Source: Ureibacillus sinduriensis BLB-1 = JCM 15800
Lineage (GTDB): Bacteria; Bacillota; Bacilli; Bacillales_A; Planococcaceae
Direction of reading: 5' to 3'
Assembly (NCBI RefSeq): GCF_000772955.1
Contig: NZ_JPVO01000047.1
Coordinates: 1-64,000, forward strand
DNA: 64,000 nt
The notes under the pieces are model-generated. The model saw only the letters and a list, made by a program, of their open reading frames with translations. It searched no databases and was not told the origin of the DNA. This document shows, in pieces, positions 8,518 to 16,660 of this stretch (the first letter of the stretch is position 1; each line of letters opens with the position of its first letter). Both the position numbers and the translations under genes were made by a program.

Positions 8518-8552
8518 ATATCAGAAAATTCTAAATAAGAGGTGTTTGAAAA

Positions 8553-8699
8553 ATGACAAACCTATTATTATCGAAGTTTGAAACTTATTTATTAGATGAA
8601 GAACTTGAATTAGAAAAACAACAGGAAGAGCTTGAATTTGGATACACAGAACCTTCAATTTATGAAGAATACCCACCTGGCTTCTTTTCAGGTTTATAA
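8553..8699 (+). CDS. Small acidic protein, 48 residues, unknown
   Basis: The short ORF begins at ATG 8553 with GAGGTG about 9 nt upstream, its own promoter 8489-8517 and a terminator at 8812. The product starts MTNLLLSKFETYLLDEE and is strongly acidic, with a Glu-rich helical middle (about residues 14-28) and a tail ending EEYPPGFFSGL. No membrane segment or cysteine. I do not recognise it. Strong expression signals argue that it is real; the 112 nt between its stop and the terminator are unexplained. Confidence 0.6.
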   Translation: MTNLLLSKFETYLLDEELELEKQQEELEFGYTEPSIYEEYPPGFFSGL

Positions 8700-8811
8700 G
8701 GCTGAACTGTTCTCTCTCTTCTATATGCTAGAAAATTATTCTCGTAAAATGATTCCTGAAATGCTTCTTCTACTTGTTGATAGGAAGATAATTAGATGCT
8801 CGAAAACGGTG

Positions 8812-8843
8812 ACGGCAACCCCATGTGGGAGATTGCCGTTTTT
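8812..8843 (+). terminator. Rho-independent terminator
   Basis: The stem ACGGCAA/TTGCCGT (8812-8818 with 8833-8839), with an inner CCCCATGTGGG and a T run, closes the small-ORF transcript. Confidence 0.85.
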
Positions 8844-8959
8844 CAATTTATAAACGGGAACACCATTTTTCTAAATTTTGCTTAATAGGCAGAAGCGGTT
8901 AATAAATAATGCATACTTATGTATAATAGAGAAAGAAATATTAATTCGAGGTGTGAAAA

Positions 8960-10075
8960 ATGGGTCAAGTAAAAACTTACGAAGATGTGATTTATGGATG
9001 GTTTGATCATTTTCATGCTCATCCAGAAACCAGCTGGAAAGAAATAGAAACGACAAAAAAGATAGCGGCAATATTAGAAGAAATGAATATTAATTATAAA
9101 TTTTTTTCAGACATCACAGGCCTCGTCGCTGAAATCGGTGAAGGCGATGAAGTCATTGCGGTACGTGCGGATATAGATGCTTTATGGCAAGAAGTAGATG
9201 GAACAATGCGAGCAAACCATTCCTGTGGCCATGATGCCAATATCTCGATGGTATTAGGGGCACTCCTCCAACTAAAGGACGAATCATTAAAAAAACGAGT
9301 GCGATTCATCTTCCAGCCCGCTGAGGAAACTGGCGGTGGAGCCATTGAAATGGTAAAGCATGGCGCAATCGATGATGTAACCTATTTGTTTGGCGTCCAT
9401 TTGCGTCCAATTGAGGAATTGCCTCTAGGGAAAGTAACACCAGCAATTCATCACGGAGCAGCATTGTTCTTGAACGGGTCGATTACAGGCGTGGATGCAC
9501 ATGGTGCTAGACCACACCAAGGAAAAAATGCAATTGACGTCGTCTTGGCCATTCAGCAAATGCTTAAAAATATTTACATTAACCCATTTGATGTTTATAG
9601 TGCGAAATTAACCAAAATCATTGCTGATGGTGGAAGCACTAACATTATTCCTGGAAACGCGACATTTTCAATAGATGTCCGGGCACAAAAAAACGCTGTC
9701 TTAGAAGAGCTTCAAAACCGAATTGATGCAGGATTTGAGGCCATCGGAAAGATGTTCGGAGTGGAGTTGATATGGGACTGGTTGGACAAAACACCCGGCG
9801 CCGAAGTATCGGAAGAGGCGGCTCGGATTGCCAATGCATCCATCATCGAGGCATTGGGGACAGAACATTTAGAAAAACCTATCTTTACACCCGGGAGTGA
9901 TGATTTTCATCACTATACGGTATTGAGACCGAACTTAAAAGCAGCAATGATCGGTATTGGAGCAGATTTAACACCTGGCCTCCACCACCCAAAAATGACC
10001 TTTGATAAAGGGGCATTAATTACAGGTGCAAAGGTGTTAACTACTACTTTGCGTAATGCGGCAAAGACTAAATAA
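8960..10075 (+). CDS. M20-family metal-dependent amidohydrolase, AmhX-like
   Basis: This 371-residue M20/peptidase D family amidohydrolase is similar to Bacillus AmhX. Metal-site motifs include AVRADIDAL, NHSCGHDANISM, QPAEETGGG, FGVHLRP and the C-terminal PGLHHPKM. It removes acyl or aminoacyl groups from small amide substrates in the cytosol. AGGTG precedes ATG 8960. A TATAAT at 8922-8927 may be its -10. It is first in a probable operon with a dipeptide epimerase (34 nt gap) and a GNAT protein. Exact substrate unknown; peptide context is suggestive. Confidence 0.85.
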   Translation: MGQVKTYEDVIYGWFDHFHAHPETSWKEIETTKKIAAILEEMNINYKFFSDITGLVAEIGEGDEVIAVRADIDALWQEVDGTMRANHSCGHDANISMVLGALLQLKDESLKKRVRFIFQPAEETGGGAIEMVKHGAIDDVTYLFGVHLRPIEELPLGKVTPAIHHGAALFLNGSITGVDAHGARPHQGKNAIDVVLAIQQMLKNIYINPFDVYSAKLTKIIADGGSTNIIPGNATFSIDVRAQKNAVLEELQNRIDAGFEAIGKMFGVELIWDWLDKTPGAEVSEEAARIANASIIEALGTEHLEKPIFTPGSDDFHHYTVLRPNLKAAMIGIGADLTPGLHHPKMTFDKGALITGAKVLTTTLRNAAKTK

Positions 10076-10109
10076 TAGACTAGTATAGGCTAAAAAGGAA
10101 GTAAGAATA

Positions 10110-11225
10110 ATGAAAATTACGCAAGTTGAAATTTTTGCAGTAGATCTGCCATTAATTAAACCATTTATTATTAGTTATGCAACTTACCCAAACATTCAAT
10201 CGATCATTGTAAAAGTGATGACCGACTGCGGATTGGTTGGCTGGGGGGAAAGTGTTCCGGATGAACATATTACGGGGGAAACTCCACATTCAACGTATGC
10301 AATGTTAAAAAATACATTGGCTCCTTTAATGATTGGACAAAACCCCATGGAATTTGAAAGAATCCATGAACTAATGGATAAAACTGTACACAGAGCGCCG
10401 GCAGCAAAAGCGGCTATTGATATCGCTTGTTTTGATGTAGCAGGGAAAAAGTTAGACGTTCCTGTTTATCAACTGTTAGGTGGACGCTACCATGAGAAAT
10501 TCCCGGTAACACACGTTCTTAGTATCGGTGAGCCCGAAGACATGGCAAACGAAGCTGCTCAAAAAGTGACAGAAGGATATACATCTTTCAAAATGAAAGT
10601 GGGCCAGGATGTAATGGCTGATGTCAAACGCATCAAGGCGGTACGCGAACAGGTTGGTGAGGAAATCGCAATTCGGGTAGATGTCAACCAAGGATGGGGA
10701 AACAGTGCCAATACACTACAGGCAATCCGTCACCTAGAGTCTCTGGGGATTGATTGGTTGGAACAACCTGTTGAGCAGGACGACATCGATGCGATGGTTG
10801 AAATTAAATCAAAATCGACTATCCCACTCATGATCGATGAAGGTATACGAGATATGAACAATATGCGCGAGATTATTGCAAAACGGGCCGCGGATAAAGT
10901 GAACATTAAGCTAATGAAGTGTGGAGGAATCTATCCGGCTATGAAACTTGCGAATATGGCTGAAATGGCCGGGATTGAATGCCAAATCGGTTCAATGGTT
11001 GAGTCTTCCATCGGATCTGCTGCTGGTTTTCACGTTGCCTTTTCGAAAAAAATCATTAAAAGTGTGGAGCTGACTGGACCGGTCAAATTTTCAAAAGATC
11101 TCGGAGATTTGAAGGCAAGCTATCGTATACCAAACATCCAATTAACTGAACGCCCCGGGTTAGGTGTTACTGTAGATGAAGCCATACTTGCAGAGCTTAC
11201 TCGACAGTCGGATTTAATAGAGTAG
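10110..11225 (+). CDS. Dipeptide epimerase, enolase superfamily (YkfB-like)
   Basis: This 371-residue mandelate racemase/enolase-superfamily protein belongs to the L-Ala-D/L-Glu epimerase group, which interconverts stereoisomers of murein-derived dipeptides. Visible active-site elements are the KMK pair in FKMKVGQD, metal ligands in RVDVNQGW, LEQPV and MIDEGIRD, and the second-side lysine in VNIKLMKCGG. AAGGAAG lies before ATG. Sits between an amidohydrolase and a GNAT gene, consistent with recycling of peptidoglycan peptides, although specificity may differ from Ala-Glu. Confidence 0.87.
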   Translation: MKITQVEIFAVDLPLIKPFIISYATYPNIQSIIVKVMTDCGLVGWGESVPDEHITGETPHSTYAMLKNTLAPLMIGQNPMEFERIHELMDKTVHRAPAAKAAIDIACFDVAGKKLDVPVYQLLGGRYHEKFPVTHVLSIGEPEDMANEAAQKVTEGYTSFKMKVGQDVMADVKRIKAVREQVGEEIAIRVDVNQGWGNSANTLQAIRHLESLGIDWLEQPVEQDDIDAMVEIKSKSTIPLMIDEGIRDMNNMREIIAKRAADKVNIKLMKCGGIYPAMKLANMAEMAGIECQIGSMVESSIGSAAGFHVAFSKKIIKSVELTGPVKFSKDLGDLKASYRIPNIQLTERPGLGVTVDEAILAELTRQSDLIE

Positions 11226-11236
11226 GTGGTGGGAGT

Positions 11237-11926
11237 TTGAGTGCAATATATAGAGGGATATTAGGGGATCGCCCATATGAAGTAAAGGTGCTGGATAGCA
11301 ATGATCTATCTAAACTGCTTGCTTTACAAGAAATTGTTTATGATGCCTTGCCGAATAAGGATATTTTACAACCATTATCTGAAGACGAGTTTTTGTATAT
11401 ATTGGAAGGGCAAGGGCTGTTGATCGGGGCATTTATGGCAGGGGAGCTTATAGCTTTTCGGGCGGTTTTGGAACCTGAGCTTGATGCCGAACATTTAGGC
11501 TATGCAATTGGACTGGTAGAAGACTCGGATTTACAGCGTGTCCTTTACCAAGAAATCTCAACTGTGCATCCGGAATTTCGCGGGCATGGCCTGCAAAAGA
11601 CATTAGCTGCTATTATTATGCAGCAAATTGATACAACAAAATACGACTATATTGCGGCAACCGTAATGCCATACAACATTGCCAGCCTAAAAGATAAGTT
11701 TTCACAAGGTTTCTATATTACCGATTTGAAATATGCGTATGGTGCGAAACTACGCTATGTTTTCGCTTTGGACTTACATAATGAACCGATGTTTAGTAAA
11801 GAGAAAATTACGCTTTCAATGGGTGATATCGAGGCTCAGCAAAACTTGTTAAAAAAAGGTTTTGTTGGGGTTTCAATGAAGCCGATCGAGGAAGAGTGGG
11901 TAATACAATACCAAAAGCGTGTATAG
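11237..11926 (+). CDS. GNAT-family N-acetyltransferase-like protein
   Basis: This 229-residue protein has the GNAT acetyl-CoA motif A as VHPEFRGHGLQKTL (about residues 113-126), preceded by the usual beta-strand region. TTG at 11237 follows the epimerase stop by 11 nt with AGGTGG upstream, so it is very probably cotranscribed. It may acylate a peptide or amino acid product of the two upstream enzymes. Acceptor cannot be read from sequence. A weak GGCTA/TAGCC hairpin with TTTT follows near 11936-11980. Confidence 0.75.
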   Translation: MSAIYRGILGDRPYEVKVLDSNDLSKLLALQEIVYDALPNKDILQPLSEDEFLYILEGQGLLIGAFMAGELIAFRAVLEPELDAEHLGYAIGLVEDSDLQRVLYQEISTVHPEFRGHGLQKTLAAIIMQQIDTTKYDYIAATVMPYNIASLKDKFSQGFYITDLKYAYGAKLRYVFALDLHNEPMFSKEKITLSMGDIEAQQNLLKKGFVGVSMKPIEEEWVIQYQKRV

Positions 11927-12039
11927 ATGAAAGCGGGGCTATCTTTATGTCTTTTGGACAAGCAGGCAGGTAGCCTTTTCGTTAAAGAAAACTAGGAATC
12001 AAAGTTTACAAGTTTAGAGAGATTAGTGGAGATAAGCTA

Positions 12040-12567
12040 ATGATAAATAACCAAGATATAAAACCGATGTTCCAGAAAATAAGAGGACATCATACATCCA
12101 ATAATCGCACCACATTTTCAGATGCCGCCATTGCCTCGGTTGGGGTATTTATATGTATGTTCACCATATTTGAATTAACCAAATATACGGATTCATTATG
12201 GTTTATCGCATCATTTGGTGCCAGCAGCATGCTTGTGATGACCGCATGGAATGCTCCTGTAGGACAACCTCGTAATGTAATTGGGAGCCATTTGATTGCA
12301 TCGTTTATCGCAATCGCTGTTTTGAATTTATTTGGTTCATCGCCCGTCATGATGAGCTTGGCTCTTTGCTGTACAATATTCTGTATGCTGATGACGGGAA
12401 CATTTCATCCTCCAGCATGCGGCAACCCGATTATTATTATGATGGGTGGATACAGCTGGGAATTTATGTTCCAGCCAATATTGATTGGTGCAATTACGAT
12501 AGTTGTTTTTGGGCTTGTTATTAATAATCTTCATCCAAAAAGAAAGTACCCTTTATATTGGTGGTAA
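12040..12567 (+). CDS. HPP-family integral membrane protein
   Basis: This 175-residue membrane protein has the family signature FHPPACGNPI (about residues 126-135) and the upstream conserved SFGASSMLVMTAWNAPVGQPRN block split between two helices. Four hydrophobic helices are visible. HPP proteins have been linked to nitrite transport in plants and cyanobacteria; the bacterial Firmicute role is not settled. GGAG precedes ATG 12040. It is monocistronic, with a terminator directly after its stop. Confidence 0.88.
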   Translation: MINNQDIKPMFQKIRGHHTSNNRTTFSDAAIASVGVFICMFTIFELTKYTDSLWFIASFGASSMLVMTAWNAPVGQPRNVIGSHLIASFIAIAVLNLFGSSPVMMSLALCCTIFCMLMTGTFHPPACGNPIIIMMGGYSWEFMFQPILIGAITIVVFGLVINNLHPKRKYPLYWW

Positions 12568-12568
12568 A

Positions 12569-12606
12569 AAAACAGGCCATAGATTTCTAATGAGGTGGCC
12601 TGTTTT
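12569..12606 (+). terminator. Rho-independent terminator
   Basis: The stem AAAACAGGCCA/TGGCCTGTTTT begins 2 nt after the HPP stop codon. Confidence 0.88.
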
Positions 12607-12715
12607 AAAATACCTCCATTATGACTTGCAAAGTATACGGAAAGTAAAAATGGAACTAGATAGATTCCATTTTTCTACTTACCCAGTCAAGAACTAATCT
12701 AGACAGCCGACAATT

Positions 12716-13426
12716 CTATTTTTTCGTTGGACAAAATTCGCATTGCATTAAGCCCGGAATGTCCTTGGAAAAACAGCAGCTTTTTCTAATCGGTTGATTT
12801 ACAATTTGGGCGGGATTTTTTCCTCCAGTGTATTGATAGAACCAAGATTTGTTGGAGAACAGTTGCCATACCTTTGTACCTTCCAGGATTTCTAAATCTT
12901 CAAAGGCACGATCAGCAAGCAGCGGGTTTTCCAGCTGTTCGTAATAATTCCAAAGCATATAGCCGAAAAGGTTCTCCCATAAGGTAAGGGGAGAGATGGA
13001 AGTGGTTTTTCGTAATTGCTGAAAAACTTCATGGCATTGATATAGAAGCTTGCTGATTACATATTCCCGTTCACTGTCCTCCACATAACGATAATCATTT
13101 GGCGTAATAAACGTACCAAGTGTATTTACTCCAAACTCATTAATGATACTATAGCGAACATCTACTTTTTTGCCATCCCATATTTCATCATACATAGAAA
13201 GCATATAAAATTGCATCGCCATGAACATCCCATATCGTCTGCCGAAGTGGGATATAGCCGCTGCTTCCGTACTTGCCTGAGTAATCCCCATCATTAAAGT
13301 TCGAAAATCCGTTAAGTAGAAATCCTTGTGCAGATTTTCCAATGTAAACAATGGACGTTCGGGGTTTTCAATAAAAACGCCATATGAATTTAAAACACGC
13401 AGTTGGTCATAAGTGAGAGCAGGCAT
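12716..13426 (-). CDS. FhuF-like ferric siderophore reductase, [2Fe-2S]
   Basis: This 236-residue protein has the C-terminal cluster motif C-C-x10-C-x2-C (CCFSKDIPGLMQCEFC), the unusual [2Fe-2S] ligand set of E. coli FhuF. It would reduce ferric siderophore complexes in the cytosol to release iron. AAGGTG precedes ATG 13426. It stands alone on the minus strand, but a Fur-box promoter lies 600 nt away, after the divergent DUF4395 gene. Sequence outside the motif is diverged, so the siderophore cannot be predicted. Confidence 0.82.
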   Translation of the reverse strand: MPALTYDQLRVLNSYGVFIENPERPLFTLENLHKDFYLTDFRTLMMGITQASTEAAAISHFGRRYGMFMAMQFYMLSMYDEIWDGKKVDVRYSIINEFGVNTLGTFITPNDYRYVEDSEREYVISKLLYQCHEVFQQLRKTTSISPLTLWENLFGYMLWNYYEQLENPLLADRAFEDLEILEGTKVWQLFSNKSWFYQYTGGKNPAQIVNQPIRKSCCFSKDIPGLMQCEFCPTKK

Positions 13427-13558
13427 TTATTTCACCTTCATTTTTTACATTTACTATAACACTTTCTTGAAAATTGATGTAGATTATCGTTTTAACTATA
13501 CAAAAATCATGCTTCATATTAAAATTAATAAAACTAATAAGAAAAGTAGGTTTTATAG

Positions 13559-13984
13559 ATGGAACAAGTGCTTTCAATTCCTAGACCGTTAGTAAGAACA
13601 AACCAATGGTCAATCTTCTTATCTGTAGTATTGTCATGGATTACAGGAAACGTTTGGATTTTGATTATTCCTCTTATAGCGAATCTAATGGGAATATTAT
13701 TTGACTATAATCCTATTATGAAGGTCGCAAGAGTGTTCCTCATACAAAAGGGGAAGAAATATATTCCTGAAGATGTGACACAGCAGAAATTTAATGCCTG
13801 TATTGCGATTGTTTGTTTATTTGGAGGACTTGTTAGTTTTCTTGCCGGTTGGACGATTGCTGGATATGTATTTACAATCATGGTTGCTGTCGCTTCATTT
13901 ATAGCGATACTAGGTTTTTGTGTAGGTTGTTTTATCTTCTACCAAATAAAACAATTTCAATATCGGCGAAGTTTAAAAAAATAG
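13559..13984 (+). CDS. DUF4395 membrane protein
   Basis: This 141-residue membrane protein starts with IPRPLVRTNQW, typical of DUF4395 proteins, and has about four hydrophobic helices (20-36, 38-50, 77-97, 100-127). The Shine-Dalgarno site is weak (AGTAGG). Function is unknown; in some genomes the family is near thiol or sulfur genes, but nothing here supports that. Confidence 0.75.
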   Translation: MEQVLSIPRPLVRTNQWSIFLSVVLSWITGNVWILIIPLIANLMGILFDYNPIMKVARVFLIQKGKKYIPEDVTQQKFNACIAIVCLFGGLVSFLAGWTIAGYVFTIMVAVASFIAILGFCVGCFIFYQIKQFQYRRSLKK

Positions 13985-14026
13985 TAAAGAATAGGAAATA
14001 AGTTTTCCGAAAATTAATGCAAATAG

Positions 14027-14059
14027 TTGACATTTTAATTGATAACGATTATCATTATC
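14027..14059 (+). promoter_or_regulatory. Promoter overlapped by a Fur box
   Basis: TTGACA at 14027-14032, a 17-nt spacer and TATCAT at 14050-14055 form a sigma-A promoter. GATAACGATTATCATTATC at 14041-14059 matches the 19-bp Fur consensus (GATAATGATAATCATTATC) at 17 positions and covers the spacer and -10, a standard repressing position. Downstream there is no protein gene on this strand, only the candidate sRNA. Confidence 0.8.
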
Positions 14060-14061
14060 AT

Positions 14062-14155
14062 ATAAATAAAAAAGTCTTATGGCAAGACTATTGTGATAAG
14101 CTTTTCTCCATGATTCAAGCCGAAACGTTCTTCCCCCCTATTTAGAACGTTTTGG
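14062..14155 (+). ncRNA. Candidate Fur-controlled, C-rich small RNA (FsrA-like)
   Basis: This would be a transcript of roughly 90-95 nt from the Fur-boxed promoter. It has a 5' hairpin AGTCTT/AAGACT (14073-14089), a pyrimidine-rich single-stranded stretch CTTTTCTCC, and a 3' hairpin AAACGTTCT/AGAACGTTT (14123-14152) whose loop holds TCCCCCC, ending in four T. FsrA of B. subtilis is a Fur-repressed sRNA of similar size that pairs through C-rich segments with Shine-Dalgarno regions of iron-rich protein mRNAs. Homology by sequence is not claimed; the case rests on promoter, operator, size and C-rich loop. Confidence 0.6.
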
Positions 14156-14160
14156 TATAG

Positions 14161-14205
14161 AAAAGGCCAAGCTTCAATGCTGAAGTTCGGCCTCTTTTTC
14201 TTTTG
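14161..14205. terminator. Bidirectional terminator overlapping the end of the EmrE-family gene
   Basis: The stem GGCCAAGCTTCA/TGAAGTTCGGCC (about 14165-14176 with 14181-14192) has T-rich sequence on both outer sides. It contains the stop codon of the minus-strand gene and could back up termination of the plus-strand sRNA. Confidence 0.75.
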
Positions 14206-15145
14206 CTTGAGCGTTTTTTGAAAGGTGCATCGTATGATAACTATGCAGTAACATTCCAATAACGATGACACCAATACCAATCAGTGCAACTGACTCCGGC
14301 AGGGGAACGTTCAGTAAAATCATTTCACCGATAATTACAAATAAAACCTCCGTCGACTGCGTAGCCTCAACTGCGGCAAGTTTACCCTGATCATCCCGCA
14401 CGCGATCTGTTGCGATGAAAAATAATACGGTTGCGATGACACCTGAGCTTACACCAACGATCAAGGATTGAAACACTTGAGTTGAAGAGGGAAGTCCTGC
14501 AGTAAACAATGCATAAACAGCCAAGAGTATCCATGCAGGTAAAGAGGCGATGGTCATCCCGAGAACACGTTGGTATGTATCCAATCTTCCATTACAAACT
14601 TCCATCATTTTGCGATTTCCTAATGGATAGGCAAAGGCGGCAATGATTACAGGCAAAATACCGAGTATCAACGTATCAAAAGGGACGGATTGTGCTTGGG
14701 GAACTTGGATCAGTAATATGCCAATCAAAATAACCGATGAAATCAGCAAAGAAATAACGGGAATTTTTTGGCGAATGCTTTTATCTCCAACAACAGTTAT
14801 AAACAATGGAGCCAATAAAACACCCGCAACAATTGTGAATTGCCAAGTACCGGAAACAAGCCATCCCGGACCAAAGGAAGCTGCATATGTCAGCGGTGCA
14901 TAAAAGAGAACAAACCCTACGAAACTCCAAAGCAACCATCTTGCTGGTTGAGATTTCATTTCATTAGCCAGTGGTTTCATACCCTTGCGAGACAGGACAA
15001 TAACAAGAAGAAAAGGGAGCATAAAGAAGAAACGCAACGATGCACTCCATAACCAACTGCCACCATCTAGTTCCATTGAGTGGTTTAAGATAAAAGTTAC
15101 GGCAAAAAACATGCTCGCGAGTATTCCTAAAGCAATTTCTTTCAA
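14174..15145 (-). CDS. Multidrug-resistance efflux transporter (EmrE/DMT family)
   Basis: This 323-residue, ten-helix member of the DMT superfamily is of the EmrE-type 'multidrug resistance efflux' group (long paired repeats). Begins at TTG 15145 with AGAAGG 8 nt upstream. Helices are spread over residues 5-300, with a charged tail KNAQAKEKEAEL. The substrate is unknown. It is monocistronic, and its stop codon lies within a terminator stem. Confidence 0.82.
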   Translation of the reverse strand: MKEIALGILASMFFAVTFILNHSMELDGGSWLWSASLRFFFMLPFLLVIVLSRKGMKPLANEMKSQPARWLLWSFVGFVLFYAPLTYAASFGPGWLVSGTWQFTIVAGVLLAPLFITVVGDKSIRQKIPVISLLISSVILIGILLIQVPQAQSVPFDTLILGILPVIIAAFAYPLGNRKMMEVCNGRLDTYQRVLGMTIASLPAWILLAVYALFTAGLPSSTQVFQSLIVGVSSGVIATVLFFIATDRVRDDQGKLAAVEATQSTEVLFVIIGEMILLNVPLPESVALIGIGVIVIGMLLHSYHTMHLSKNAQAKEKEAELQH

Positions 15146-15283
15146 TCTAATAACCTTCTTTCATACCAAATTTCACTTGGCACAAGTGTGATAAACTCTT
15201 GCTCTTAGGTGACTTAATATTCTGAATTCAATACCCCCAAAAAGTGCGAAGTAAGGATTATTTTCTTACTTCGCAGCAATTCA

Positions 15284-16513
15284 TTACTTGCCTTGTGCTT
15301 CAAATAATTGGACGATTTCTAAAATAACTTTCGTAGCTTTCTCCATTGTTTCACCTGATACAAATTCAAATTTGCCATGCATGTTTTCCCCGCCGGCAAA
15401 AATATTAGGTGTAGGTAACCCCATGTACGATAGTTGGGAACCGTCAGTACCACCACGGACTGGTTCAACGATTGGAGAGATATCTAAATTTTCCATCGCC
15501 TTGTAAGCAATGTCAACGATTTCCTTTACCGGCTCTATTTTTTCACGCATGTTATAATACTGATCTTCGATTTCTACAGTAATCGCATTATCACCATATT
15601 TTTCTTTCACCATTTTTTCTACTTCAAGGAAATGCGCTTTTTTGGCTTCGAATTTTTCACGATCATGATCACGAATGATATAGGAAAGCTTTGCTTCCTC
15701 AATATGCCCATTAAAGCTCATTAAGTGTATAAAGCCTTCATAACCTTCTGTTTTTTCGGGCACGGCATCCGAGGGCATGGAATTCTGGAATTTGATCGCG
15801 AGTGTAATGGCGTTGACCATTTTCCCCTTTGCAGAACCTGGATGGACACTTGTTCCTCGCGTTGTCACTTTAACGCCTGCTGCATTGAAACTCTCATATT
15901 GCAGTTCCCCTAATGGACCACCATCCATTGTATAAGCGTAGTCGGCACCAAAAGCTTTTACATCGAACTTATGTGGGCCACGGCCAATTTCTTCATCTGG
16001 TGTGAAAGCTACACGAAGTTTTCCGTGCTTGATTTCCGGATGTTGAACTAAATACTCCATTGCTGTCACGATTTCAGCAATTCCGGCTTTATCGTCTGCA
16101 CCTAAAAGGGTTGTGCCATCTGTTGTAATTAGCGTTTGCCCAACATAGTTTTTCAAGTTGGGGAAGTAGCTTGGAGACATGATCAGTTCATTATTCAACT
16201 GAATATCCCCTCCATCATAATTGTCGATGCGCTGAGGATTTACATTTTTCCCTGAAAAGTCAGGTGATGTATCTACGTGCGCCAAAAAACCGATTGTCGG
16301 AATTTCTTTATCCGTGTTTGCAGGCAAAGTAGCAAATAAATAGCCGTTTTCATCCAATGTAATTTCAGTTAGCCCGATTTCTTCGAGCTCGGCTTTTAGC
16401 ACATTTAGTAAATCGAATTGCTTCTCTGTTGATGGGGTAGTTGAGCTTTCAGGATTTGATTCAGTATCGATTTTGGCATAGCGTATTAATCGTTCAATTA
16501 CTTGTTCTTTCAT
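15284..16513 (-). CDS. pepT: Peptidase T (tripeptide aminopeptidase)
   Basis: This 409-residue M20B zinc peptidase removes the N-terminal residue of tripeptides in the cytosol. Metal and catalytic motifs are [45 protein letters not shown] and the C-terminal [18 protein letters not shown] with a late His in ENMHGKFEF. Length matches PepT (about 408). AAGGAGG lies 8 nt before ATG. It is monocistronic. Identification is firm. Confidence 0.96.
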   Translation of the reverse strand: MKEQVIERLIRYAKIDTESNPESSTTPSTEKQFDLLNVLKAELEEIGLTEITLDENGYLFATLPANTDKEIPTIGFLAHVDTSPDFSGKNVNPQRIDNYDGGDIQLNNELIMSPSYFPNLKNYVGQTLITTDGTTLLGADDKAGIAEIVTAMEYLVQHPEIKHGKLRVAFTPDEEIGRGPHKFDVKAFGADYAYTMDGGPLGELQYESFNAAGVKVTTRGTSVHPGSAKGKMVNAITLAIKFQNSMPSDAVPEKTEGYEGFIHLMSFNGHIEEAKLSYIIRDHDREKFEAKKAHFLEVEKMVKEKYGDNAITVEIEDQYYNMREKIEPVKEIVDIAYKAMENLDISPIVEPVRGGTDGSQLSYMGLPTPNIFAGGENMHGKFEFVSGETMEKATKVILEIVQLFEAQGK

Positions 16514-16660
16514 CTATAAATCCTCCTTACAAATTAGTGTTTATATTGTATCACTTTGCTTCGTATTGCGGAATATTTTGGGAAACTTAATTTGGATAAT
16601 ATTTATGAAACTATCTGTCTGGTTATTCCGTAGAAAGATATAAGAGAAAGGGTGGTTCTA

